Shown piece by piece: positions 7,051-14,114 of a stretch of 14,114 nt of DNA; within the stretch, counting starts at the first letter, position 1, and the number at the start of each line of letters is the position of its first letter. The notes under the pieces were generated by a model. It was not told the DNA's origin, searched no databases, and worked only from the letters and a program-made list of their open reading frames with translations. The translations under genes and the position numbers were made by a program. The stretch comes from DASQDN01 sp035630195 (GTDB taxonomy: Bacteria > Acidobacteriota > Terriglobia > Bryobacterales > Bryobacteraceae): the NCBI GenBank assembly GCA_035630195.1, contig DASQLD010000326.1, forward strand, positions 1 through 14,114, written 5' to 3'.

Positions 7051-7473
7051 ATGTTCAGTAGCGTGCAGTCTTCAGCGCCATTCGTCGTAAGTCCGGCACC
7101 GAAGCAGGAAATCCCAGACAAGCTATATTTCCGCATCGGCGATGTCAGCCGTTTGGCTGCGATTAAGCCGTACGTACTTCGTTACTGGGAAACAGAGTTC
7201 CCTGCAATTTCTCCAAAGAAGAGCGGAACAGGCCAGCGGCTTTACCGACGTAAGGACGTCGAGTTGATTCTCGAGATCAAACATCTTCTCTACGAGAAAC
7301 GATTCACGATCGAAGGCGCGCGCAAAGCTATCGAAGATCGAGCCAAGCCGCTTAGTCAGCCAAAGCGGAACGCTAAGAATGCTGGTCAGGCAACATTGTT
7401 CGCAGCTCCGACTCCTGACCTTTCAGCGATCCGGCAAGAACTCGAAGACATCCTGACGTTGCTCAAGAAGTAA
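7051..7473 (+). CDS. MerR-family transcriptional regulator (short form)
   Basis: A 140-residue DNA-binding protein. A poorly conserved leader of about 25 residues precedes a winged-helix MerR domain: YFRIGDVSRLAAIKPYVLRYW (26-46, helix-turn-helix), the wing ETEFPAISPKKSGTGQRLY and RRKDVELILEIKHLLYEKRFTIEGARKAI (66-94). A basic linker and a final amphipathic helix (IRQELEDILTLLKK) could dimerise. There is no sizeable effector domain or cysteine metal site, so the signal is unknown. Such short MerR proteins are common single-copy genes in several soil phyla. The ATG has only a weak ribosome site. The 3' end overlaps the convergent oxidase gene by 11 nt. Nested dyads upstream may be its operator. 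Confidence 0.88.
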   Translation: MFSSVQSSAPFVVSPAPKQEIPDKLYFRIGDVSRLAAIKPYVLRYWETEFPAISPKKSGTGQRLYRRKDVELILEIKHLLYEKRFTIEGARKAIEDRAKPLSQPKRNAKNAGQATLFAAPTPDLSAIRQELEDILTLLKK

Positions 7474-8836
7474 CTTCCGGAAATAACGTTCCGCGACCAA
7501 GCAGCCAGTGTGGGTCGAATCGCCGTTTGACTGCGCGCATGGACTCAATCTGCTCTTCCGTATATTGAATTGCAAGCAAGTGAGATTTGCGCTTACCCAA
7601 TCCATGCTCGGCTGAAACTGTACCGCCGAAGGCCGCGGCCTCACGAGCAAGCTGCGTAATGACTGCCTTGGCTCGTTCCGCGTCTTCCCCGGAATTTGGA
7701 AGGATGTTGACGTGTACGTGAGCGTCGCCAATGTGACCGAAGATGACGTACTGACCAGGAAATTCGCGTTCGAGGGCGTCGCGATAAATGGCAATCATTT
7801 CCCGATTGCGCTCTAACGGAACAGCGAAGTCCGTGTTCATCTTCAGCACGCCTCGCCGGCGGACTAAGTCGTTCACTGCCTCCGGTAGCGCGTGTCGAAA
7901 ACGTCGAAATCGCTCGCGATCGAAATCGCTAGCTGCAAACCAGGAAGCTTCCTTCAAGGCTTGAGTTTGCGTTAACCTACTGTCCCAGGCGTCATATTCC
8001 GAGTCGTTATCGATCTGCTGTTCAATGAGGAGCGCGGATTTGGCCGCGCCAGGGATGTCAGAATACGTTGGCCGCAGCAGGTCCAGTGAACCCGCATCGA
8101 TATATTCGAGCATGCGGAGGCCACTGATCTCTCGCCACATGTCCACTGCCGTCAGAGCATCGTCATCCGAACGAAAGAACACAATTCCACTGAGGAGTTC
8201 TTCAGGAATCGGCAGCAACCGGACGACAGCTTCCATCACTACTCCCAGCGTTCCCTCTGAGCCGATGAACAAGTCTAATACGTCCATCCCCGGCCGAAGC
8301 GGAAATCCAGCGGTATGCTTTTTGGTGCTCGGAGCGGGTATAGCACGGGTTTCAAATGGGATCGGGTCGCCGCGCCGGAGTTCGAGAACACTCCCGTTCA
8401 TTAATGCGACTCGCAAGGCTAACACGTGCCGTCTTGTATCTCCGTAGAGGAAACTCCGGGATCCACTGGCGTTGGTCGCAATTGTGCCGCCGATCGATGC
8501 TGAGATCTCAGTTGGATCGGGCGCGTAGAATTGCTCTGAAGAAGACGCAGCCTGCTGCAACTCGCGTAGGAGCACTCCAGCTCCGACGCGCGCCGATCCG
8601 GGCTGAATATCGATGTGCCGGAAGCGCTCAAGCGATAGGACGATCCCGCCAAAAGGAACTCGGCCACCCGTGACGCCAGTACCTGCGCCTGAGATTGTTA
8701 TCGGCGTCAGGCTAGCTGATGCTTCGACAAGAATCCTTTGAACTTCCGCCTCACTCTGAGGAGTGTAAACACTGTCCGCGTGGCCACGGAACCCCGATGC
8801 GTCTTCGAAATACGCCGAGGGTTGCGCCGGGTCCAT
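7463..8836 (-). CDS. FAD-linked oxidase, GlcD / D-lactate dehydrogenase type
   Basis: A 457-residue flavoprotein of the FAD_binding_4 plus FAD-oxidase_C architecture, which oxidises 2-hydroxyacids such as glycolate, D-lactate or D-2-hydroxyglutarate. The FAD (PCMH) domain shows ISGAGTGVTGG (48-58), the Gly-rich pyrophosphate loop, then PDPTE, GGTIATNASG (116-125), YGDTRRHV and GSEGTLGV (192-199). The C-terminal domain has FGHIGDAHVHVNILP (366-380), with metal-binding-like histidines, and EHGLGKRK (410-417). No Fe-S domain is attached and no GlcE/GlcF partner lies nearby, so substrate and electron acceptor are open. I start at ATG 8836 because its A is shared with the RNase J stop (TGATG); the TTG one codon upstream is less likely. 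It should be co-transcribed and coupled with RNase J. Confidence 0.88.
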   Translation of the reverse strand: MDPAQPSAYFEDASGFRGHADSVYTPQSEAEVQRILVEASASLTPITISGAGTGVTGGRVPFGGIVLSLERFRHIDIQPGSARVGAGVLLRELQQAASSSEQFYAPDPTEISASIGGTIATNASGSRSFLYGDTRRHVLALRVALMNGSVLELRRGDPIPFETRAIPAPSTKKHTAGFPLRPGMDVLDLFIGSEGTLGVVMEAVVRLLPIPEELLSGIVFFRSDDDALTAVDMWREISGLRMLEYIDAGSLDLLRPTYSDIPGAAKSALLIEQQIDNDSEYDAWDSRLTQTQALKEASWFAASDFDRERFRRFRHALPEAVNDLVRRRGVLKMNTDFAVPLERNREMIAIYRDALEREFPGQYVIFGHIGDAHVHVNILPNSGEDAERAKAVITQLAREAAAFGGTVSAEHGLGKRKSHLLAIQYTEEQIESMRAVKRRFDPHWLLGRGTLFPEVTS

Positions 8837-10503
8837 CAAACCTCGAGTATTACCGGCATGATCAAGGGCCGCCGCTGCGTTTGCTTGTTCAAGTACCTGC
8901 GGAGATCGGCGCGAATCTTTTCCTGCATGACGCCCCAGTCGGTCCGCTCCTCCGCGCTCGAGGTTTCGAGCGTTCGTGCTACTGCCTGTCGAGCTTCCTG
9001 CATCACCAATCCGTCATCCATCGAGACGAAACCCCGTGACACAATTTCCGGTAAGGTCTCGCATTTCCCAGTGTGTTTATTGATCGCAATAATCGGTATA
9101 ACGAAGCCGTCCTCCGAGAGATGCCGGCGGTCACGTATGATCATGTCCTCGACCACCTCATCGAGGCTGCCTGAATCGATACAGACACGCCCGACAGGAA
9201 CCTTGGGACCCATTCGCGCTCCAATCCGGTCGATCTCGACGGTCTCACCGGTTTCAAGAACGAATGTCTTTTCCAGACCGGCCGTCAGAAGGTGCTGGGC
9301 TAGCTTTGCGTGTTTCGACATCTGTAAATATTCGCCGTGAACGGGAATAAAGTAGCGGGGCCGCACAAGATTGAGAACCAGCTTTAATTCTTCTGAGCTG
9401 GCGTGGCCGGAGACATGAACGGGCGGATTCATGTTGCCGTAGATGATATCGGCTCCCCGTCTCGCAAGATGATTCATCATGCGGCCGATCGCCTTTTCGT
9501 TTCCAGGGATGATGCGGGAGCTAAGGACAACCGTATCGCCCGTTTCGACGGAAAGGCTCTTGTGGTTGTCGACGGCGACACGCGATAAAGCCGACATCGG
9601 CTCGCCTTGTGTGCCGGACGCGACGACACACACCTTATGGCGAGGCGCCGTCATAATATCTTGCGGACGAAGGAGCACGCCGTCCGGAATGCTAAGGAGC
9701 CCCAAGTTATGGGAGATCTCCGTTACGCTGTTCATGCTTCGACCGAGAAACGCAACCTTCCGCCCAAATTGCGCCGACAAATCGAGAATCAGTTGCAGGC
9801 GATGAATCGATGAACTGAAGCAGGAGACGACGAGGCGGCCTTCTGCTCGATTAAAAATATCCTCAAAACGCGGTCTGACCGCGCGTTCACTCTCCGTGTA
9901 GCCGGGACGATCGACATTGGTCGAATCACTCATTAGCAACAAAACCCCACGTTTCCCATACTCAGCGAGTGTGTGGAGGTCAAACAACTCGTTGTCAGTA
10001 GGCGTAGGATCGACTTTGAAATCGCCTGTGTGGATGATGACGCCGAGAGGTGTCGTAATCGCAAGAGCAACTGCGCTGACTATCGAGTGCGTTACGCGAA
10101 TGAATTCAATCTCGAAGGGTCCGAGCGTGACCTTATCGTTCGGCTTTACACGATTCAGCTTCGTTTCTTTAAGGAGATCGTGCTCCTCGAGCCGTCGCTC
10201 CACCAAAGCCAGTGTGAATGCGGTTCCGTAGATCGGAAGCTTAATCTGCGAAAGCAGAAAGGGGATGCCACCGATGTGATCTTCATGACCGTGCGTTAGC
10301 ACCAGCCCACGAACTTTGTCGCGGTGCTCTTCCAGATACGCAAAATCCGGTGTGACGATATCGACACCGAGCAGTTCCGCGTCGGGAAACATCATGCCTG
10401 CGTCAACGACGATAATGTCGTCGCCATAGCGAATCGCCATGGAATTCATGCCGAATTCGCCGAGCCCGCCCAGCGGCACAATGTGGAGCTTTGGATTTGA
10501 CAT
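8836..10503 (-). CDS. rnj: Ribonuclease J (metallo-beta-lactamase/beta-CASP RNase)
   Basis: A 555-residue Zn-dependent ribonuclease with 5'-3' exonuclease and endonuclease activity, acting in mRNA decay and rRNA maturation. The N-terminus reads LHIVPLGGLGEFGMNSM, as in RNase J. Metal motifs are THGHEDHIGG (70-79: H71, H73, D75, H76), VTHS (H139), HTGDFK (D161) and PVHGEY (H389). Beta-CASP features include SDSTN, ASGTQGEPMSALSR (295-308) and VSGHAS (364-369). The C-terminal domain (about 440-555) ends in a region rich in acidic and basic residues. I choose ATG 10503; a TTG at 10515 would add four residues without a better ribosome site. Divergent from the nucleotidyltransferase operon and followed directly by the FAD oxidase gene. 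Confidence 0.95.
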   Translation of the reverse strand: MSNPKLHIVPLGGLGEFGMNSMAIRYGDDIIVVDAGMMFPDAELLGVDIVTPDFAYLEEHRDKVRGLVLTHGHEDHIGGIPFLLSQIKLPIYGTAFTLALVERRLEEHDLLKETKLNRVKPNDKVTLGPFEIEFIRVTHSIVSAVALAITTPLGVIIHTGDFKVDPTPTDNELFDLHTLAEYGKRGVLLLMSDSTNVDRPGYTESERAVRPRFEDIFNRAEGRLVVSCFSSSIHRLQLILDLSAQFGRKVAFLGRSMNSVTEISHNLGLLSIPDGVLLRPQDIMTAPRHKVCVVASGTQGEPMSALSRVAVDNHKSLSVETGDTVVLSSRIIPGNEKAIGRMMNHLARRGADIIYGNMNPPVHVSGHASSEELKLVLNLVRPRYFIPVHGEYLQMSKHAKLAQHLLTAGLEKTFVLETGETVEIDRIGARMGPKVPVGRVCIDSGSLDEVVEDMIIRDRRHLSEDGFVIPIIAINKHTGKCETLPEIVSRGFVSMDDGLVMQEARQAVARTLETSSAEERTDWGVMQEKIRADLRRYLNKQTQRRPLIMPVILEV

Positions 10504-10717
10504 CTTACGAGACAAATGTAGCAGACAGCATCACTGAGAAACGCAATGGAGTATTTACCCGCAGCAGGAAAGCAAGGACATCGTTTCCATTTCTGAAGAA
10601 TGGAGTGCGTCTTCGAAAGTCAAGATAGTAAGCAACTTCCCATTTGGCGCTCAGATTGCTAAGTTAGCAATTCGGCGCAGATTTTCGCGTTAGAGAGACG
10701 GATGTCAGGAGCCGGCA
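10504..10717. promoter_or_regulatory. Divergent intergenic region between RNase J and the nucleotidyltransferase operon
   Basis: This 214-nt region should carry promoters for both directions. On the minus strand TTGACT (10623-10618) is a good -35 match, but I find no strong -10 at 17 nt. An inverted repeat TCCATT / AATGGA (10586-10591 and 10599-10604, 7-nt spacer) lies inside the likely RNase J leader, where autoregulatory structures occur in some systems. A perfect 17-nt palindrome lies nearer the plus-strand gene (listed separately). No convincing plus-strand -35/-10 pair was found. Confidence 0.45.
10655..10671. promoter_or_regulatory. Perfect 17-nt palindrome, candidate operator
   Basis: ATTGCTAAgTTAGCAAT is two perfect 8-nt arms around one base, centred at 10663 and ending 46 nt before the ATG at 10718. 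The symmetry and place suggest a binding site for a dimeric regulator of the downstream operon. A related half-site, TAAGCAA, lies at 10629-10635. No T-tract follows, so it is not a terminator. Confidence 0.5.
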
Positions 10718-11464
10718 ATGGATCAATACCGAGTCCCAACCCACGAGATCGCCTGGGAATCTCTGATTGCGCCCGAGCACTGGGGCAGATATAAATGCGT
10801 GTTAAATCGTGCCATCAAAGCGAAAGTGCCGTTTGCCCTCGGAGGAGGACTGGCTGTCGGCGTTTATACAGGTATCGGGAGATATACGAAAGACCTAGAT
10901 CTTTATATCTTGCCCGAGCACCGCGATTGGGTGATTGAAATGATGGCTCACTGCGGTCTCGCGGACTACTACGAGACGAAGCCCTATGACCGCGCGTGGA
11001 TATATCGGGCGCATGATAACGAAGTGATTGTCGATTCCATCTGGGCGATGGCCAATAAACGCGCAGTGGTCGACGAGGGCTGGCTTGTTCGCGGTCCGAT
11101 GATTCGTATGTTCGATCAGAAATTTCCCGTGATCTCGCCGGAAGAACTGATTTGGTCTAAATTATACGTTTTGCAGCGAGATAGGTGCGATTGGCCGGAT
11201 ATTCTTAACCTGATTTCTGCCACAGGGCCGGCGCTCGACTGGGACCACCTGATAGATAGGGTTGCAGAGGACCAGCCGCTCATCAAAGGAGTGCTTTCCG
11301 TCTTCTCCTGGGTTGCTCCGGAAAGCGCGGCGCAACTGCCGGGCTGGGTATGGGACAAACTGGAACTAAAGTCGCCGCAGATCGTTCACGATCCTGCCGG
11401 TCGTCCGCCGCGCCCAGATCTGCTCGATTCGCGTCCTTGGTTCTGCGAAACTCTGGCGGCGTGA
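10718..11464 (+). CDS. Nucleotidyltransferase-fold protein, substrate unknown
   Basis: A 248-residue protein with the Pol beta-like nucleotidyltransferase core. FALGGGLAVGVYTGIGRYTKDLDLYI holds the GG(G) motif at 42-44 and the metal-binding pair D59 and D61 in TKDLDL. A likely third acid is D106 in VIVDSIW. ISPEELIWSKLYVLQRDRCDWPDI (139-161) is the helical segment typical of AbiEii/LinA-like and DUF6036-type relatives, with K148 conserved in that context. It may transfer an NMP to a small molecule, protein or RNA, or act as a toxin; no antitoxin-like partner lies beside it. The ATG has an excellent ribosome site (AGGAG, 7 nt upstream). It is followed 33 nt later by a TIM-barrel gene on the same strand, which favours a metabolic rather than a toxin role. 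Substrate is not inferable. Confidence 0.8.
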   Translation: MDQYRVPTHEIAWESLIAPEHWGRYKCVLNRAIKAKVPFALGGGLAVGVYTGIGRYTKDLDLYILPEHRDWVIEMMAHCGLADYYETKPYDRAWIYRAHDNEVIVDSIWAMANKRAVVDEGWLVRGPMIRMFDQKFPVISPEELIWSKLYVLQRDRCDWPDILNLISATGPALDWDHLIDRVAEDQPLIKGVLSVFSWVAPESAAQLPGWVWDKLELKSPQIVHDPAGRPPRPDLLDSRPWFCETLAA

Positions 11465-11497
11465 ACGCGTCCCCTAGCTAGGAGAGATTATCAGACG

Positions 11498-12313
11498 ATG
11501 CAGATTGGGGCCATGAACCATCCTGCCGCTGACGTGCTCAGTGAAATCCTGTGGATGTCCGAAATGGACTTGGATTTCATCGACCTGACGATCGAACCGC
11601 CCGGAGCAGCGTCGTGGCGGATCAATGCGTCTGAAGTTCGACGAGAACTCGAAAGGCGAAATATGAACGTTGTTGGTCACACCGCGTTCTATCTACCATT
11701 CGCCAGCGCCTTCGATGGCGTCCGGAAGGCAGCAGTGGAGGAATTGCGGCGCTGCCTGGAGCTGTTTGCAGAGGTGGGAGCGAAATGCATGAATCTTCAT
11801 CCTGACCGACACGCGCCGATGCATGATAGGCGGTTCTACATCCGCCGCAATCTCGAATCCCTAACAGAATTGCAGGAGTATGGTGATCGGGTGGGCGTCG
11901 GTCTGATGATCGAAAATCTTCCTGGTGACTTTAACGACGCTGCGCAACTCGGCGAATTACTTGACCCGATGCCAAAGCTGGGATTGCATCTCGATATTGG
12001 GCATGCAAATCTCATGGTTCCGTACAATACGACGGAACAGATACTTGAAGCGCACGGCGCTCGTCTGCGGCACACGCATCTTCACGACAACAAGGGTGGA
12101 CATGCCGATCTTCATCTGCCTCTTGGAGCAGGCAACCTGGACCTCCGGCGTGCTCTTCTGGCTTTACAAAAATGCGAATTCGACGGCACGATCACTCTGG
12201 AAGTGTTTACACCGGATCGGCATTATCTGGCGTACAGCCGCGATATCTTACGAAAAGCGTGGGATGACATTCGGGCCGAAATTGGTCTGTCGCAGTCTCT
12301 CCTCGGAGTCTGA
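11498..12313 (+). CDS. TIM-barrel sugar-phosphate isomerase/epimerase-like protein (xylose isomerase-like)
   Basis: A 271-residue TIM-barrel protein with an apparently complete endonuclease-IV-type metal site: H61 (GHTAFYLP), H101 (MNLHPDR), E139-N140 (IENLPGD), D166 and H169 (LDIGHAN), H194/H196 (THLHDN), D204-x-H206 (ADLHLPLGAGN) and E235 (LEVF). DIGHAN and THLHDN closely resemble bacterial sugar-phosphate isomerase/epimerase proteins. Substrate is unknown; the MFS porter 15 nt downstream suggests it handles the imported compound. GGAG at 11481-11484 is a somewhat distant ribosome site and overlaps a CCTAGCTAGG palindrome. It is a distant paralogue of the minus-strand gene at 2393-3247; the two share the layout and motif order but little beyond them. 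Confidence 0.85.
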   Translation: MQIGAMNHPAADVLSEILWMSEMDLDFIDLTIEPPGAASWRINASEVRRELERRNMNVVGHTAFYLPFASAFDGVRKAAVEELRRCLELFAEVGAKCMNLHPDRHAPMHDRRFYIRRNLESLTELQEYGDRVGVGLMIENLPGDFNDAAQLGELLDPMPKLGLHLDIGHANLMVPYNTTEQILEAHGARLRHTHLHDNKGGHADLHLPLGAGNLDLRRALLALQKCEFDGTITLEVFTPDRHYLAYSRDILRKAWDDIRAEIGLSQSLLGV

Positions 12314-12328
12314 AATAATGTCAGCTTC

Positions 12329-13708
12329 ATGCACTTCGATACGTCTGCCCAGAATGCCTCTACAAATGCGCCTCCGGGTTCTCCCTGGTACAAAGAACTA
12401 AATAGCTATCACTGGTTCGTGCTGGCGGTCTGCGCGCTCGGCTGGTTGTTCGACACGATGGACCAGCAGCTTTTCAACTTAGCGCGCAGACCCGCGATCA
12501 CGGACTTGCTGGGCGTCGATCCCGCCAATCCCAGCGCGAATGGTCTGATTGCTGAGTACTCGGGCTACGCCACCATGATCTTCATGATCGGGTGGGCGTC
12601 GGGCGGTGTGTTGTTTGGCGTTCTTGGAGATCGTCTTGGTAGAGCGAAGACCATGATCATGACGATCCTGTTTTACTCGCTTTTCACCGGTCTGAGCGTC
12701 CTTTCCACGAGTGTTTGGGATTTTTCCGTATACCGCTTTTTAACAGGTTTGGGTGTAGGCGGACAGTTTGCAGTGGGCGTTGCTCTTGTGGCTGAGGTGA
12801 TGCCGCCGCGCGCGAGACCCTACGCATTGGGTTGGGTGCAGGCGCTATCTGCTGTAGGTAACATGATGGCTGCCGTCACCGGGATCATCCTCGGCCAACT
12901 CGAACAATCCGGCGCAATCGGAAGCGCATGGCGCATGATGTTCGTGGTCGGAGCGCTTCCCGCCTTTCTCGCCATTCTCGTATTCAAACGCCTGAAAGAG
13001 CCGGAGGCGTGGCTGCAAGCACGGCGAGACAAGGTTCCGATGGGTTCCATGACGGATCTATTCACAGACCAACGCTGGCGTAAGAATGCCCTTGTCGGTA
13101 TGATGCTCGCGTTTTCGGGTGTCGTCGGTTTGTGGGGGATCGGGTTCTTCAGCTTCGATTTGCTTGGTTCGGTATTGGACAAGACGTTCCGTGCCCAGGG
13201 CCTCTCACCGGCCGAGATCGCTGGCAAGAAAACGCTCTGGATCGGTATCACATCGCTTCTTCAAAACATTGGCGGTTTCCTCGGCATCTATGCGTTCACG
13301 CACATTACTGCGCGCATCGGGCGCAAGAAAGCCTTTGCGATGGGATTCGTTGCAGCGATGCTTGCCACGGCGTTTACGTTTTGGAATCTTAAGACTTTTA
13401 GCGATATCTTCTGGATGATTCCGCTGATGGGTTTCTGTCAGCTGTCCCTGTTTGGCGGTTACGCGATCTATCTGCCGGAATTATTCCCGACGCGGTTGCG
13501 GAGCACTGGAACCTCCTTCTGCTACAACGTTGGAAGATTTGTCGCCGCAATAGGTCCTCTGGCGCTGGGATTGCTTACGAGCCGCGTGTATTCCGGTTAT
13601 CCCGAGCCTATGCGGTATGCAGGTGTGACTATGTGTCTGGTATTCCTTCTCGGTCTGGCAACGCTGCCATTTGCGCCGGAAACCAAAGGAAAGCCGCTAC
13701 CGGAGTGA
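12329..13708 (+). CDS. MFS transporter, sugar-porter-like
   Basis: A 459-residue inner-membrane carrier with about 12 hydrophobic segments. After a cytoplasmic N-terminus of about 27 residues, TM1 ends in GWLFDTMDQQLFN, the acidic TM1 signature of MFS symporters. Motif A is GVLGDRLGRAKT (97-108), repeated in weaker form as ARIGRKKA in the second half. Other landmarks are YRFLTGLGVGGQFAVG (135-150), YLPELFPTRLRSTGTSFCYN (381-400) and a C-terminal PETKG (450-454), a sugar-porter-like trait. A proton-coupled importer for a sugar, polyol or organic acid is likely; the substrate is not readable. ATG 12329 is the first start after the upstream stop in the same frame, with a weak ribosome site, so coupling with the isomerase gene is probable. 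Confidence 0.88.
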   Translation: MHFDTSAQNASTNAPPGSPWYKELNSYHWFVLAVCALGWLFDTMDQQLFNLARRPAITDLLGVDPANPSANGLIAEYSGYATMIFMIGWASGGVLFGVLGDRLGRAKTMIMTILFYSLFTGLSVLSTSVWDFSVYRFLTGLGVGGQFAVGVALVAEVMPPRARPYALGWVQALSAVGNMMAAVTGIILGQLEQSGAIGSAWRMMFVVGALPAFLAILVFKRLKEPEAWLQARRDKVPMGSMTDLFTDQRWRKNALVGMMLAFSGVVGLWGIGFFSFDLLGSVLDKTFRAQGLSPAEIAGKKTLWIGITSLLQNIGGFLGIYAFTHITARIGRKKAFAMGFVAAMLATAFTFWNLKTFSDIFWMIPLMGFCQLSLFGGYAIYLPELFPTRLRSTGTSFCYNVGRFVAAIGPLALGLLTSRVYSGYPEPMRYAGVTMCLVFLLGLATLPFAPETKGKPLPE

Positions 13709-14114
13709 GTTGTGTTTTGATCGGCGGCGGTAGCCGAAGCGGCAAGAGCCGTTTTGCCTTGGAGTATGCCCGTCGTTATGCGTTGCCCCTGGCCTTCATC
13801 GCCACCGCCGAAACGCGAGATGACGAGATGCAGGAGCGTGTTGCGGCACATCGCGCGGATCGAGGCGCAGATTTTACGACGTTTGAGGAGCCATACGATC
13901 CCGCTCGGGTGATCGCTGAGGCGAATGGGCGGTTCGGGGCGATCGTCGTCGACTGTCTAACATTGTGGCTGTCGAACCTTCTACTCGCCGATGTTGCCGA
14001 TATCGCTCGCCGGACCGGGGAACTTCTTCGAATTGGCTCCGAGTGCCCATCACCTGTCCTGTTGGTGACCAATGAAGTCGGCTGCGGAATCGTACCCGAA
14101 AATGCCCTAGCGCG
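13705..14114 (+). CDS. cobU: Adenosylcobinamide kinase / adenosylcobinamide-phosphate guanylyltransferase, N-terminal part
   Basis: The first 136 codons are present; the gene runs off the window end. CobU phosphorylates adenosylcobinamide and then transfers GMP to it, in corrinoid salvage and nucleotide-loop assembly. Visible features are the P-loop IGGGSRSGKS (6-15), FIATAETRDDEMQERVAAH with H49 at the place of the guanylylated His of Salmonella CobU, IVVDCLTLWLSNLL (about 86-99), and VLLVTNEVGCGIVPENALAR, which is nearly diagnostic. Start: GTG at 13705, overlapping the MFS stop as GTGA, so translation is likely coupled to it. It is unclear whether further cob genes follow. No cobalamin riboswitch is visible in the 400 nt upstream, which are coding. 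Confidence 0.93.
   Translation, partial: MSCVLIGGGSRSGKSRFALEYARRYALPLAFIATAETRDDEMQERVAAHRADRGADFTTFEEPYDPARVIAEANGRFGAIVVDCLTLWLSNLLLADVADIARRTGELLRIGSECPSPVLLVTNEVGCGIVPENALA

Noticed and set aside
10718..11464. AbiE-like toxin-antitoxin reading of the nucleotidyltransferase gene
   Set aside because: No adjacent antitoxin-like gene is present, and its neighbours on the same strand are metabolic. The toxin idea is kept only as a remote alternative.
13300..13704. Cobalamin riboswitch ahead of cobU
   Set aside because: The upstream sequence is fully coding for the MFS porter and no B12-box-like leader was seen.
1..14114. CRISPR array, insertion sequence, phage genes or integration sites
   Set aside because: No regularly spaced direct repeats, transposase or integrase motifs, or terminal inverted repeats were seen on either strand.

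Overview
The window looks like ordinary chromosomal DNA from a free-living bacterium of moderate GC content. It has dense, overlapping genes, metallo-beta-lactamase RNase J, a direct asparaginyl-tRNA synthetase, D-Ala-D-Ala ligase (so peptidoglycan) and corrinoid salvage. The small secreted proteins, the TIM-barrel 'sugar isomerase/epimerase' paralogues and the MFS porter would fit an Acidobacteriota genome of the Bryobacter/Solibacter type. That placement is an impression from gene style, not a test. I see no phage, transposon, CRISPR array, tRNA or rRNA.

Region 1 (1-5655, minus strand, read right to left) is one very compact six-gene run: TrmH/RlmB-type 23S rRNA methyltransferase, secreted gamma-glutamyltranspeptidase, TIM-barrel isomerase-like protein, asparaginyl-tRNA synthetase, arginase, and the N-terminus of D-Ala-D-Ala ligase (cut by the window edge). 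Junctions range from an 11-nt gap to an 8-nt overlap, so this is almost certainly one transcript. It mixes translation and cell-wall housekeeping with amino-acid and glutathione scavenging.

Region 2 (5656-7473, plus strand) holds two small lineage-specific secreted proteins, a 311-nt gap with nested inverted repeats near its downstream end, and a short MerR-type regulator. The regulator's 3' end overlaps the convergent oxidase gene by 11 nt.

Region 3 (7463-10503, minus strand) is a two-gene unit: RNase J followed, with a 1-nt stop/start overlap (TGATG), by a GlcD-like FAD-linked oxidase.

Region 4 (10504-14114, plus strand) begins with a 214-nt divergent intergenic region carrying a perfect 17-bp palindrome. 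It then runs as a probable operon: a nucleotidyltransferase-fold protein of unknown substrate, a second TIM-barrel isomerase-like protein with a complete endonuclease-IV-like metal site, an MFS porter with sugar-porter traits, and cobU (adenosylcobinamide kinase/guanylyltransferase, cut by the window end). The isomerase plus porter pair suggests uptake and conversion of a sugar, polyol or similar compound. The role of the leading nucleotidyltransferase is the least explained part of the window and, together with the palindrome, its best candidate for something undescribed. No wholly new system is evident.
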